From positions 44,493 to 108,492 of the forward strand of contig DATKAE010000052.1 in the NCBI GenBank assembly GCA_035498405.1: a stretch of 64,000 bases of DNA, written 5' to 3'. The position numbers were made by a program, and so were the translations under genes. Positions 34,665 through 42,795 of the stretch are shown here, one piece after another; within the stretch, counting starts at the first letter, position 1; each line of letters starts with the position of its first letter. The DNA comes from DATBFU01 sp035498405 (GTDB lineage Bacteria; Acidobacteriota; Thermoanaerobaculia; UBA5066; Gp7-AA6). The notes below the pieces were generated by a model. It made no database searches. It was not told the DNA's origin and saw only the letters and a list, made by a program, of their open reading frames with translations.

Positions 34665-35659
34665 GGCGCGCAGCTCAAGTGATCGTGACCGAGCCCGGAA
34701 ATGTCGCGATCGCCCGTGGCCGACCGCAAGAAGGCGCCTTCTCCCGGTTCCAGATGCCCAATGCGGCTTAAGGGAACCCCCCCGGGACCGCGGGGCGGGA
34801 TCTCGGCGGCCCGCTCGGGCGCAACCGCGAAGAGAAGCTCGTAGTCGTCGCCTCCCGCCAGCAGCAGCTCGAGCGGGTCCCGCCCTTCGAATCGAGCGAA
34901 TGCCGCAAGGGCCGGTGAGATCGGGAGCCGGGGTTCTTCGATCACCGCCCGCAGGCCGGAGGCTCGGGCGAGACGTCCCGAATCGATTCCGACTCCGTCG
35001 GAGATGTCGATGGCCGCCGTGGCCTGCCCTTGCCGGGCGAGCGCGAGCCCCAGGGCGAGGCGCGGCTCCGGATCCCGGTACGCGGCGAGAAGCTCGGCGC
35101 GCGCTTCCGGGTTGAGCTCCCCGCCGTACGAGACACCCTGCGCTTGCGCCCGCGCCAGCACGAGGCCCGCCGCGGCGCGGCCCGGCGCTCCCGACAGGAA
35201 GAGCAGATCACCGGCGCGAGCGCCTGCGCGTCGGGTGGGTTCGCCCTCGGGACGTCCCCAAAGCGCGATCGAGACGACGACGCTCTGGGCGTCGGAGAGG
35301 TCGCCGCCCACGAGGGCCGCGCCGACGGGCGTCGCCCGCGAGAGAGCACCCCGGGCGACGGAGAGCGGAAAGTCCTCCCCCCGGCGAGCGGGGAATGCGA
35401 TCGAGAGCAGGAAGAACTCGGGGCGAGCTCCCATTGCGGCCAGATCCGAGAGGTTGACCGCCATGGCGCGGCGGCCGACCGCTTCCGGAGTGTCGCCCGG
35501 AAGGAAATCGATCGCCTCGACGACCATGTCGGTGGTGACGACCCATAGGCCCGTCTCGACCGCGACGACGGCGGCATCGTCCCCCGGTCCCAGGACGACG
35601 CGGCGCGAGGCCGGGAGTTCCTCGAGCAGGCGGCGCACGAAGCGGTCCTCCCCGGCCAT
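34661..35659 (-). CDS. thiL: Thiamine-monophosphate kinase
   Basis: A 332-residue enzyme of the PurM/SelD ATP-binding superfamily that phosphorylates thiamine monophosphate to the diphosphate cofactor. Motifs are GPGDDAAVV (metal/ATP site), TTDMVVEAIDF, AVNLSDLAAMGARPEFFLLS, GGDLS, AIDISDGVGID and GGDDYELLFAV, in family order. Length is typical. It is the first gene of a minus-strand pair with the DUF2062 gene. An AATAAT box ends 8 nt before the ATG. No thiamine riboswitch was seen upstream. Confidence 0.93.
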   Translation of the reverse strand: MAGEDRFVRRLLEELPASRRVVLGPGDDAAVVAVETGLWVVTTDMVVEAIDFLPGDTPEAVGRRAMAVNLSDLAAMGARPEFFLLSIAFPARRGEDFPLSVARGALSRATPVGAALVGGDLSDAQSVVVSIALWGRPEGEPTRRAGARAGDLLFLSGAPGRAAAGLVLARAQAQGVSYGGELNPEARAELLAAYRDPEPRLALGLALARQGQATAAIDISDGVGIDSGRLARASGLRAVIEEPRLPISPALAAFARFEGRDPLELLLAGGDDYELLFAVAPERAAEIPPRGPGGVPLSRIGHLEPGEGAFLRSATGDRDISGLGHDHLSCAP

Positions 35660-35667
35660 GGGAGGGC

Positions 35668-35673
35668 ATTATT
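35668..35673 (-). promoter_or_regulatory. Putative -10 box (AATAAT) before thiL
   Basis: AATAAT (5 of 6 to TATAAT) ends 8 nt before the ATG. No clear -35. Spacing matches the other near-leaderless candidates. Confidence 0.4.
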
Positions 35674-35777
35674 TCCGAGATGAGGGGGCAACGCGCACGG
35701 CAAAAGCGGGCTGCGGGAGCCTCGGCTTCTCGACGCCGACCGCGCCCCCGGCACGCGATCCCGGGGAGGAGAAGGGC

Positions 35778-38255
35778 CTACGGCCGCGGGGCGCGCCCGG
35801 CCTGAGCCGCCTTGTCGGTTCGCACCGGGATATCCCGGGCCGGGGCGGCAGGAGCCTCTTCCGCAACCGGCGCCTCGGTCGCGGCCGGCAGGGGTGCCAA
35901 GGCGATCTCCAGCACCTCGTGCACGCTGTCGACGTAGCGGAACTCGATGCCGTGCAGGATCCGCTGAGAGATCTGCAAGACGTCCCGCCGGTTCTGCTTC
36001 GGGAGGACGATCGTCTTGATGAGAGCCTGACGCGCCGCGAGCACCTTTTCCTTGACTCCCCCGACGGGAAGGACCTCGCCGCGCAGCGTGATTTCTCCCG
36101 TCATGGCCACATCCCGCCGCAGGAGCCGCTGGGTGAACGCGGAGATCATCGCCGCCGCCATCGTGATGCCGGCAGACGGACCATCCTTGGGAATCGAGCC
36201 TTCGGGCACGTGAACGTGGACGTCATGGGTCTCGAAGAAGTCGTCGGGAATCGCGAGCTCCTTCGCGTTGGCGCGCGCATAGGACATCGCCGCCTGCGCC
36301 GATTCCTTCATCACGTCGCCCAGTTGTCCCGTCAGGCGCAGACCCCCCTTGCCCCGGACCGCCAAGGCTTCCACGAAGAGCAGGTCTCCGCCAACGGGAG
36401 TCCAGGCGAGTCCGGTGGCCACACCGACCTGATCGCGCTTCAAGAGCTCGTCGGCCAGATGCTTGGCGGGCCCCAGCATCTTCTCCACCGAAGCGGCTGT
36501 GATCCGGTAGCGCCGCGTCTTTCCCTTCGCCACGGCGACGGCCACCTTGCGGCAGATCGAGCCGATTTCGCGCTCCAGGTTGCGCAGCCCGGCCTCCCGC
36601 GTATAGGCCTCGATGATCTTCTCGACGCCGCCGTCGGTGAACTCGATGTTGCTCTCGGTGACGCCGTTCTCGTCGAGCTGCTTGGGAATCAGGTGGCGGC
36701 GGGCGATCGCCTTCTTCTCCTCGAGCGTGTAGCCCGAGAGACGGATGACCTCCATGCGGTCGAGGAACGCGGGCTGAATCGGGTCGAGGATGTTGGCCGT
36801 CGCGATGAAGAGGACTCGGGAGAGATCGTAGGCGACGCCGAGGTAGTGGTCTCGGAAGGAGAAATTCTGCTCGGGATCGAGCACTTCCAGAAGCGCCGAG
36901 CTCGGGTCGCCGCGGTAGTCCGCGCCGATCTTGTCGATCTCGTCCAACATGAACACCGGATTCGAGGTGGCGGCTTGGTGGATCCCCTGCACGATGCGGC
37001 CGGGCATCGCTCCGACGTAGGTGCGGCGGTGCCCGCGGATCTCCGCCTCGTCCCGCACGCCTCCGAGGGAGAGCCGAACGAACCTGCGATCGAGGGCTCG
37101 CGCGATCGAGCGGCCGAGCGATGTCTTCCCGACGCCCGGCGGCCCGACGAAGCACAGGATTGGCCCCTTGAGCGACTTCTTCAGCGCGTGAACGGCGAGG
37201 TACTCGAGGATCCGCTCCTTGACCTTTTCGATGTCGTAATGGTCCTCGTCCAGAATCTTGCGGGCCCGCTCGATGTCCTCCGAGTCGCTCGAGACGATTC
37301 CCCAGGGCAGCCCGGTCATCCAGTCGAGGTAGGTGCGGATGATCGCGGTCTCGGCGGAGTCGGGATGGCTGCGCTCGAGCCGCTTGATCTGCTTCTCGAT
37401 CTCGGCGGCGGCTTCCGCGGGGATCTTCTTCTCGCTGATCACCTTGCGATACTGGGCGAGCTCCTCGGACATCTCCTCGCCCTCGCCGAGCTCCTGCTGA
37501 ATCGCGCGCAGTTGCTGGCGCAGGTAGTACTCGCGCTGCGACTTGTCCATCTCGCCGCGCGCCTGAGAGGAGATCTCCTGCTGCATCGTCAGGACCGTGA
37601 TCTCCTTGGCCAGACTCTCGTTGACGAGGCGCAGACGCGCAATCGGGTCCGTCGACTCGAGGATGTGCTGGGCCTCCTCGAGCTTCAGGTCGAGATTGGA
37701 GGCGGAGAGGTCCGCCAGCCGCGCCGGGTCGTCGAGGTTCGCCGCGATCACCATCACCTCGGGCGAGATGTTCTTGCCGAGGGAGACCGACTTCTCCAAG
37801 TTCTGTTTCACGCTGCGCAGGAGGGCCTCGTGTTCCGGCGGCAGCTCCTTGGCGGGCGCCTCTTCCTCGAGCTTGGTGATCTTCGCCTTGAAGTAGGGCT
37901 CCTCGGACAGGAACGAGTCGATCCGCGCGCGCGACAGCCCCTGCACGAGCAGCCGGATCCGTCCGTCGGGAAGCTTCAGCATGCGCATGATCGCCGCGAC
38001 CGTGCCCACGGGGAAGAGCTCCTCGGAGCGCGGGGACTCGTTCTGCGCGTCCCGCTGCGCCACGAGCATGATGATGCGCTGCTCGGCCAGGGCCGCGTCC
38101 ACGGCGTTGATCGACTTCTCCCGCGACACGGAGAGCGGCAGGATGATGTATGGGAAGACCACGACGTCCTTCAGCGGCAAGACGGGCAGGATGTCGGGGA
38201 TCGGGAGGTCCGCGTCGCGTTCCGTCGCGATCTCTTTTTCTTCCGTCTCGACCAT
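35778..38255 (-). CDS. lon: ATP-dependent Lon protease
   Basis: An 825-residue cytosolic quality-control protease. The N-terminal LON domain opens with PILPVLPLKDVVVFPYIILPL. Walker A is GPPGVGKTS (about 371-379), and FMLDEIDKIG is Walker B. The proteolytic dyad is S694 in PKDGPSAGITMA and a lysine near 737 in GGVKEKVLAA. The C-terminus carries an extra Ala/Pro-rich tail beyond the usual end. It begins 3 bp after the hsp20 stop, so both stress genes form one operon with hsp20 first. No CIRCE element or sigma-32-like promoter was identified upstream. Confidence 0.97.
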   Translation of the reverse strand: MVETEEKEIATERDADLPIPDILPVLPLKDVVVFPYIILPLSVSREKSINAVDAALAEQRIIMLVAQRDAQNESPRSEELFPVGTVAAIMRMLKLPDGRIRLLVQGLSRARIDSFLSEEPYFKAKITKLEEEAPAKELPPEHEALLRSVKQNLEKSVSLGKNISPEVMVIAANLDDPARLADLSASNLDLKLEEAQHILESTDPIARLRLVNESLAKEITVLTMQQEISSQARGEMDKSQREYYLRQQLRAIQQELGEGEEMSEELAQYRKVISEKKIPAEAAAEIEKQIKRLERSHPDSAETAIIRTYLDWMTGLPWGIVSSDSEDIERARKILDEDHYDIEKVKERILEYLAVHALKKSLKGPILCFVGPPGVGKTSLGRSIARALDRRFVRLSLGGVRDEAEIRGHRRTYVGAMPGRIVQGIHQAATSNPVFMLDEIDKIGADYRGDPSSALLEVLDPEQNFSFRDHYLGVAYDLSRVLFIATANILDPIQPAFLDRMEVIRLSGYTLEEKKAIARRHLIPKQLDENGVTESNIEFTDGGVEKIIEAYTREAGLRNLEREIGSICRKVAVAVAKGKTRRYRITAASVEKMLGPAKHLADELLKRDQVGVATGLAWTPVGGDLLFVEALAVRGKGGLRLTGQLGDVMKESAQAAMSYARANAKELAIPDDFFETHDVHVHVPEGSIPKDGPSAGITMAAAMISAFTQRLLRRDVAMTGEITLRGEVLPVGGVKEKVLAARQALIKTIVLPKQNRRDVLQISQRILHGIEFRYVDSVHEVLEIALAPLPAATEAPVAEEAPAAPARDIPVRTDKAAQAGRAPRP

Positions 38256-38258
38256 TGA

Positions 38259-38726
38259 CTACTCTTCCTCCGCGCGAACCGGGATCTCGTGCTCTTTCTC
38301 GCGCATGTCGGGCACCCGGGGCAGCACGACCTCGAGCAGGCCCTGGCGGAAGACGGCCTTCGCCTCCCGCGTGTTGACGGGTCGCGGCAGCGGGACGGAC
38401 TTGACGAAGTTACCGAAGTAGCGCTCCATGCAGAAGAAGCGCATCCCCTCCCGCGCCCGGATTCGTCCCTTCTTCTGGCCGCGGATCGTGAGCACGCGGC
38501 CTCGGATGCTCACCCGCACGTCCTCCGGCTCGACGCCCGGTAGCTCGATCAAGACACGGATCGTGTTGCCGTCGTCGAGCACGTCGAGGCTCGGGTCCCA
38601 GGAGCTGGCCGTGCCGGCGGAACGGTTGTGGGTCTCGACGAACGCCTGGAAGAGCCGGTTCAGCTCGCTCTGGAGGCGCGACAGTTCGACGAGAGGCCCG
38701 TAGAGGCGGACGGTGTTGCGCGCCAT
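38259..38726 (-). CDS. Small heat-shock protein (Hsp20 / alpha-crystallin)
   Basis: A 155-residue holdase chaperone. The alpha-crystallin domain spans about residues 45-135, with IELPGVEPEDVRVSI and GLLEVVLPRVP (the A-x-x-x-n-G-V/L-L motif reads KAVFRQGLLEVVLP). An IPV motif near the C-terminus matches the I-x-V/I anchor used in oligomer assembly. I chose the ATG giving MARNTVRLYG; a longer frame upstream is arginine-rich and unlikely. It heads the operon with lon. The 256 bp upstream hold only weak palindromes rich in CGCTTCGCTCG-like words and no clear promoter. Confidence 0.9.
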   Translation of the reverse strand: MARNTVRLYGPLVELSRLQSELNRLFQAFVETHNRSAGTASSWDPSLDVLDDGNTIRVLIELPGVEPEDVRVSIRGRVLTIRGQKKGRIRAREGMRFFCMERYFGNFVKSVPLPRPVNTREAKAVFRQGLLEVVLPRVPDMREKEHEIPVRAEEE

Positions 38727-38982
38727 TACACGTCGCTCCGCGCTTCGCTCGGAATCTGCGCCCGACGGGCGCACCGGCCGGCGGCTCGCGCAACGGCGCT
38801 CGACCGGCGGCCTGATTCCTCGCTTCGCGCTGCGCTCCCGCGGCGCGCGCCTCCTCCCTCGCTTGCGCTCGGGAGACTTCGCGCGCCGCGAGCGGAGAGA
38901 CCCACACTGGCGAGTTGCATGACGGGTTGACAGAAGTTTGCGGTGCGGAAGGCAGGCCCGCGAGCAGGCTCCGGCGACGGCA
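38727..38982. other. 256-bp intergenic region between nrdR and hsp20
   Basis: No coding potential is visible. The part nearest hsp20 has repeated short inverted words (CGCTTCGCTCG, CTCGCTTGCGCTCGGGAG) that could form small hairpins. A TTGACA at 38927-38932 on the plus strand has no matching -10 and no gene downstream. The hsp20-lon promoter must lie here but I cannot place it. Confidence 0.4.
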
Positions 38983-39456
38983 TCATGACGTCGCCTTGGT
39001 CTCCGCCCGGCCGATGAGGTTCTTCAGCTCCAGCAGGAATTCGTCCACGTCCTCGAACTTCCGATAGACGGAGGCGAACCGGACGTAGGCCACCTTGTCG
39101 AGCTCGCGCAGGCGCTCCATGACGAGGCCTCCGATGCGGCTGGTGGTGATCTCTCGCTCCTCCGTATCGTGTAGCTGGGTCTCGATCTCGTCGACGATGG
39201 CATCCAGTCGGGCCGGCGGCACCGGTCGCTTCTCGCAGGCTTTGACCAGCCCGGCCCGCAACTTCTTGCGGTCGAAGGCCTCCCGGCGGCCGTCGTTCTT
39301 GACGACCATGTAAGGGATCTCCTCGATGGTCTCGTACGAGGTGAAGCGCCGGCCGCAACCGACGCACTCCCGGCGGCGCCGGATGACCTCCCCCTCCCGG
39401 CTCTCGCGGGAGTCGACCACCCGGTCGTCCGTGACGCCGCAGAAGGGACATTTCAT
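38983..39456 (-). CDS. nrdR: Transcriptional repressor NrdR
   Basis: A 157-residue repressor of ribonucleotide reductase genes. The N-terminal zinc ribbon has CPFC (C3, C6) and CVGC (C31, C34) and DSRESREG; the central ATP-cone domain (about 49-139) binds ATP/dATP and sets DNA affinity. Length and order are standard. The ATG giving MKCPFC is the family start, and a much longer upstream frame is spurious. No nrd gene is visible in the window. A 17-nt repeat also found before uxs lies 9 nt upstream of its start. Confidence 0.96.
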   Translation of the reverse strand: MKCPFCGVTDDRVVDSRESREGEVIRRRRECVGCGRRFTSYETIEEIPYMVVKNDGRREAFDRKKLRAGLVKACEKRPVPPARLDAIVDEIETQLHDTEEREITTSRIGGLVMERLRELDKVAYVRFASVYRKFEDVDEFLLELKNLIGRAETKATS

Positions 39457-39465
39457 GCCGGGCGC

Positions 39466-39482
39466 GGGGCGTCCGGCGCGAG
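39466..39482. repeat. 17-nt dispersed repeat, copy B
   Basis: GGGGCGTCCGGCGCGAG, one mismatch from the copy at 2811-2827. Both copies lie just upstream of minus-strand start codons, in the same orientation. Confidence 0.5.
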
Positions 39483-39553
39483 GCGTGCGATGAAGACCAT
39501 CGAGGCTTATCTTCTCCCGTCTCTTGTCCCACGTCCACCTCCTCGCCCGGGCT

Positions 39554-40657
39554 CTAGGGTGAGCGGTTCGACCGCGCGCGCACTCTTGGAGAAGCGAGGG
39601 CGGCGAGGCCGATGAGCGTGATCGGCACGAAGGACACGGCCCAGGCCAGGATGGCCACGCCCGATGCGGGAGCAAGCGGCACCCCGTAGAAGTGAGTGAG
39701 GGCATATTGCACCGCGGCCTGGTAGGAGCCGATCCCCCCGGGCGTCGGCACGGCGAGGCCCAGGACGGCCGCCGCGGTGACGACGAAGGCGGAGGAGAAC
39801 GGCAGGTCGAGATGGAAGGCGCGCATCACGGCGTAGATCTGGACGTTGATGATGAGCCACATCCCGACCGATGCCGCCACGACAGAGACGATCAGGCTCC
39901 GGTCCGACAGCGAGGCGAAGCCTTCCGGAAACGCTTGGACGGCTGCCTTCGCGCGCGGCCGCCACCTTTCGGGCAAACGCCGAGAGAGTCGGTCGAAGAG
40001 TTTTTCGGTCGCCCGGCGCCGCACGAGCAGGAAGACGGCGAGACCGATGAGAGCGAAGAACAGGGCCGCTCCAAGAAGGGCGCCCGTGCGGAGCATGGCG
40101 AAGGCGCCGCGGCTGGCCGTCGAGCCGGGCAGCCCCAGGGCCACGGCCAGGAGAAAGAAGAGGACAACCGACCCGCCGTCGAGGGCCCGCTCGAACAAGA
40201 TCGAGGCGAGCAGAGCCGAGAAGGGGAGCCGCTGCATGCGCGACAGAAGGGCCGGCCGAATCACTTCGCCGATGCGGGCTGGCAGATTGTTCGCGGCGAA
40301 ACCAACGGCCGTGGCGAGGAAGGCCGGCCAGAAGGGAACCCGCCCGACGGGTCGCAGGAGCCAGACCCAACGAACTGCCCGGAGCACGAAGGTCGCGACG
40401 GCGATGCCGAGGCTGGCCGCCAGCCACCCGGGCGAGGCGGACCGGATCGCCTGTCCCAGGGGTTGGAGCTGAACCTGCCGCAGGAAGAGGAAGAGCAGGC
40501 CCCCCGCCAAGAGCAGCGAAATCGCCACTCGCGCGGCCAAAGAGCGTGCCAAGCGGCCGATTAGCCCGGTTTCCGGGGGGGCGGGGCCCTTTTCCGGGGG
40601 GGCAGCCGGTGCCGGCTTGGAGCCGAACCTGTTCACGTCTTGGCCACCGCGGCCCAT
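39554..40657 (-). CDS. Flippase-like / lysylphosphatidylglycerol-synthase-TM family membrane protein
   Basis: A 367-residue polytopic protein (about seven or eight helices) of the UPF0104/AglD-MprF-like flippase domain. Hallmarks are RAVRWVWLLRP, NNLPARIGEVIRPALL, ASILFERALDG and GLAVPTPGGIGSYQAA. Such proteins are proposed to flip lipid-linked substrates across the inner membrane or to act beside glycosyltransferases; no catalytic domain is attached. I chose the ATG at 40657, which lies 9 nt after a CATAAT box. A longer frame starting at 40729 would add an AT-rich, untypical leader. The divergent neighbour is a secreted repeat protein. Confidence 0.82.
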   Translation of the reverse strand: MGRGGQDVNRFGSKPAPAAPPEKGPAPPETGLIGRLARSLAARVAISLLLAGGLLFLFLRQVQLQPLGQAIRSASPGWLAASLGIAVATFVLRAVRWVWLLRPVGRVPFWPAFLATAVGFAANNLPARIGEVIRPALLSRMQRLPFSALLASILFERALDGGSVVLFFLLAVALGLPGSTASRGAFAMLRTGALLGAALFFALIGLAVFLLVRRRATEKLFDRLSRRLPERWRPRAKAAVQAFPEGFASLSDRSLIVSVVAASVGMWLIINVQIYAVMRAFHLDLPFSSAFVVTAAAVLGLAVPTPGGIGSYQAAVQYALTHFYGVPLAPASGVAILAWAVSFVPITLIGLAALASPRVRARSNRSP

Positions 40658-40666
40658 GGGCTTGGC

Positions 40667-40672
40667 ATTATG
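40667..40672 (-). promoter_or_regulatory. Putative -10 box (CATAAT) before the flippase-like gene
   Basis: CATAAT (5 of 6) ends 9 nt before the chosen ATG, within an unusually AT-rich 116-bp divergent gap. A T-rich stretch lies at the -35 position. Confidence 0.45.
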
Positions 40673-40718
40673 AAAGGGCCATTTTGCCGAAAAAAATGAG
40701 GTGAAGATAGCCAAATGC

Positions 40719-40747
40719 TTGACTTTCATCCGAAATTTGCGGATTCT
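40719..40747 (+). promoter_or_regulatory. Candidate promoter of the secreted repeat-protein gene
   Basis: TTGACT (5 of 6 to -35) followed at 17 bp by GATTCT, a poor -10. The AT-rich setting and the strong ribosome-binding site downstream support transcription from this gap, but the exact -10 is uncertain. Confidence 0.35.
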
Positions 40748-40762
40748 CTTCTTAAATTCTCG

Positions 40763-40767
40763 GGAGG
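40763..40767 (+). promoter_or_regulatory. Strong Shine-Dalgarno (GGAGG)
   Basis: GGAGG within GGGAGGGG, 6 nt before the ATG. One of the few strong ribosome-binding sites in the window, and it fixes the start of the secreted repeat protein. Confidence 0.8.
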
Positions 40768-40773
40768 GGCATT

Positions 40774-42573
40774 ATGTCCATCAAGGCGCCCACGATCCTG
40801 GCGCTTCTGGCGGCTGCGAGTCTCGCGAGCCCGGCAGGGGCGCAGACCGCGCGCCGCGAGGCGCGGACTCCGCTCGTGGTCGATCGGGTCGATGCCGCCG
40901 CGGGGCCGCTTCTGATCGTCGATACCCCTCGACAGGGGCAAACCGTGTTCGGCGTCGTGATGGTCAGTGGGTCGGTCTTGAGCCTGCACGGAATTGACAG
41001 CATCGAGTTGTTCGTCGACGGCGGCCCCGTGAACCGGGCCGTGTTCACCGGGCAGCGCGAAGACGTCCTGGCGGCCTTTCCGAGCTATGCGGCCGGAGGC
41101 CTCGGCGGCGCGACGGGCTGGATCACCTCGTTTCTGGCCCGCAACTACTTCGACGGGCCGCACACGTTGACGCTATCGGTTACCGAATCGGGTACCACGG
41201 CGCCGGTTGTCTTTGGCCCCATCGACGTCGTCGTCGACAACTCGATCAATCAGCCGCCGTTCGGAGCCATCGACGTCCCGCCGGCCGGCGAGACGATCCT
41301 TTCGGCGGGCGGCTCCCTGTCGATCCTGGGATGGGCGTTGGATGACACGGACATCGATCACATCGATTTTCAGGTCGACGGGGTCACTGTGGCAACCGCC
41401 ATCGACCGCGGCGGTGTCGGCAACGCCTATTACGGCAGCACGCGCCCGGACATCTACGCGGCGTTCCCCGACTTTCCGCCGCCGCTTAATCAGTCGCTCT
41501 ATTCGGGCTGGGTGGCCGCCATCGACACGACGAGCTTCGTGGATGGGATACACATCCTGAGCGTCAAAGCCTGGGACGACCAGGGCGCCTCGACCGAGCT
41601 CGGCAGCCGGCGGTTCCAGGTCGAGAACATCGGAGGCCTGCTCGGACCCTTCGGGGTGATGGACTATCCGCTGGACGAGGCCACGCTGATCTGCGGGCCC
41701 GCCGTCCAGGTGATTCCGCCGGGGGGTCCTTGCCCCTCTCCCTGCGTTCCCAACCCCGGGGGCCTGGTTCCGGTCTCCTTCTTCCCGAACGTCATCCGAG
41801 GCTGGGCGCTCGATGTCGGCGCGCGCCAGGACAAGGGACAGGTTTCCTACGTCGAACTCATGCTCGACGGCGCGATTCTCGCGAATTCCCGAACCGACTG
41901 TCTCGTCACGGGTACCTATTTCTCCAACTGCTACGGCGTCAACCGGCCCGACGTGGCCCACCTCTATTCGGGTTACGTCAACGCCGCCAATTCCGGCTTC
42001 CAGTTCACCTTCGGCCTCTCCCATGACCCCCTTCTCGACGTGTTTGACATCTTCAAGCCCACGCCGCGGGGCGTCGAGCTCGCGGGGTTCACGCTGCCCG
42101 GAAAGCACACGATTCAAGTGCGCGCCGGGGACGAGGAGGAGACGGTCACGGAGCTCGAGCCGATCTCGGTCGACATCACCTGCGACGTGACGAGTTCGAA
42201 TCCCGACCGGAACTCCTTCGGCGACATCGACTCTCCCACCGCCGGCCAGTGGATCGCCGGGACGTTCCCGGTCCTCGGATGGGCATTCGACCTCGATGCG
42301 GCGGTGACCCGCGTGGACGTCGACGTGGATGGCTTCGTTCTGGCGAGTCTCACGAAGACCAATGGGGGCTACGGGCTCCGTCGGGACGATGTCCCATTGA
42401 AAGACATCCGCGTCACGACTCCGTTTGTCGGGTTCTCCTACGCTCTCGACACGACCAAGCTCGGGGACACGCACCACGACCTCGCGATCTACGTGTTCGA
42501 TTCCGCCGGCCACCGCACGCTGATCGGACGCCGCCAGTTCGTGGTCTTCAACAACAACCCGGTCAAGCAGTAG
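40774..42573 (+). CDS. Secreted protein of four Ig-like repeats
   Basis: A 599-residue exported protein. The signal peptide is about residues 1-23 (KAPTILALLAAASLASPAGAQ). The rest is four loosely repeated Ig-like units sharing GWALDD, VDG, RPD(I/V), FP..., a Gly-Trp or Gly-Tyr pair, and a closing strand ...RRFQV or RRQFVV. Unit three has a Cys/Pro-rich insert (ICGPAVQVIPPGGPCPSPC) and further paired cysteines. No enzyme domain or anchor is seen, so it is probably a released or surface-associated structural or binding protein. It has its own promoter-like region, a strong ribosome-binding site and a strong terminator, which suggests high, independent expression. Confidence 0.78.
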   Translation: MSIKAPTILALLAAASLASPAGAQTARREARTPLVVDRVDAAAGPLLIVDTPRQGQTVFGVVMVSGSVLSLHGIDSIELFVDGGPVNRAVFTGQREDVLAAFPSYAAGGLGGATGWITSFLARNYFDGPHTLTLSVTESGTTAPVVFGPIDVVVDNSINQPPFGAIDVPPAGETILSAGGSLSILGWALDDTDIDHIDFQVDGVTVATAIDRGGVGNAYYGSTRPDIYAAFPDFPPPLNQSLYSGWVAAIDTTSFVDGIHILSVKAWDDQGASTELGSRRFQVENIGGLLGPFGVMDYPLDEATLICGPAVQVIPPGGPCPSPCVPNPGGLVPVSFFPNVIRGWALDVGARQDKGQVSYVELMLDGAILANSRTDCLVTGTYFSNCYGVNRPDVAHLYSGYVNAANSGFQFTFGLSHDPLLDVFDIFKPTPRGVELAGFTLPGKHTIQVRAGDEEETVTELEPISVDITCDVTSSNPDRNSFGDIDSPTAGQWIAGTFPVLGWAFDLDAAVTRVDVDVDGFVLASLTKTNGGYGLRRDDVPLKDIRVTTPFVGFSYALDTTKLGDTHHDLAIYVFDSAGHRTLIGRRQFVVFNNNPVKQ

Positions 42574-42594
42574 CGTTTCGCCGCCTCCTGGAAG

Positions 42595-42626
42595 AAGGCC
42601 CCGCCTCGGCGGGGCCTTTTGTTTTG
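42595..42626 (+). terminator. Intrinsic terminator after the secreted repeat protein
   Basis: A perfect 9-bp GC stem (GGCCCCGCC / GGCGGGGCC) with flanking A-A and T-T pairing, minimal loop, followed by TTTTGTTTT. It begins about 20 bp after the stop. It is the clearest Rho-independent terminator in the window. Confidence 0.88.
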
Positions 42627-42629
42627 AGC

Positions 42630-42659
42630 GGGGGCGAGGGGTTAGGGTCGAGGGGCGAG
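42630..42659 (+). repeat. GGGGCGAG/GGGGTTAGGG G-run repeat
   Basis: Plus-strand G-runs (GGGGG, GGGG, GGG, GGGG) separated by CGA, TTA and TCGA. It has quadruplex potential and is related to the tract at 2866-2900 and, in opposite orientation, to 42760-42784. Confidence 0.6.
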
Positions 42660-42759
42660 TCCCCCGGGCAACGGAATATTCAGGGAGCCGGCAGGTCTAA
42701 GCAGAGACGAGGGTCGAGGAGGCGAGTTTCTGGGAATCGGAGAAGAATTGGACTCGGTT

Positions 42760-42784
42760 TCCCTAACCCCTAACCCCCTAACCC
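42760..42784 (-). repeat. Telomere-like (GGGGTTA) repeat, G-quadruplex candidate
   Basis: The minus strand reads four G-runs of 3-5 separated by TTA three times, a textbook intramolecular quadruplex pattern. It starts 11 nt after the ctpA stop codon, so it would lie in the 3' untranslated part of that transcript. Confidence 0.7.
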
Positions 42785-42795
42785 CTTGCTCGAGG

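Noticed and set aside
34664..35777. A TPP riboswitch upstream of thiL.
   Set aside because: No THI-box-like sequence was seen, and the -10 box next to the ATG leaves no room for a leader.
38750..38885. Short inverted words near hsp20 as a CRISPR array or CIRCE element.
   Set aside because: The words are irregular and unspaced, with no repeat-spacer periodicity and no match to the CIRCE pattern.
38927..38932. TTGACA on the plus strand as a promoter -35.
   Set aside because: No -10-like hexamer at 15-19 bp and no plus-strand gene downstream.
40658..40729. N-terminal extension of the flippase-like protein to 40729.
   Set aside because: The added residues are AT-coded and atypical, and a CATAAT box ends 9 nt before the ATG at 40657.
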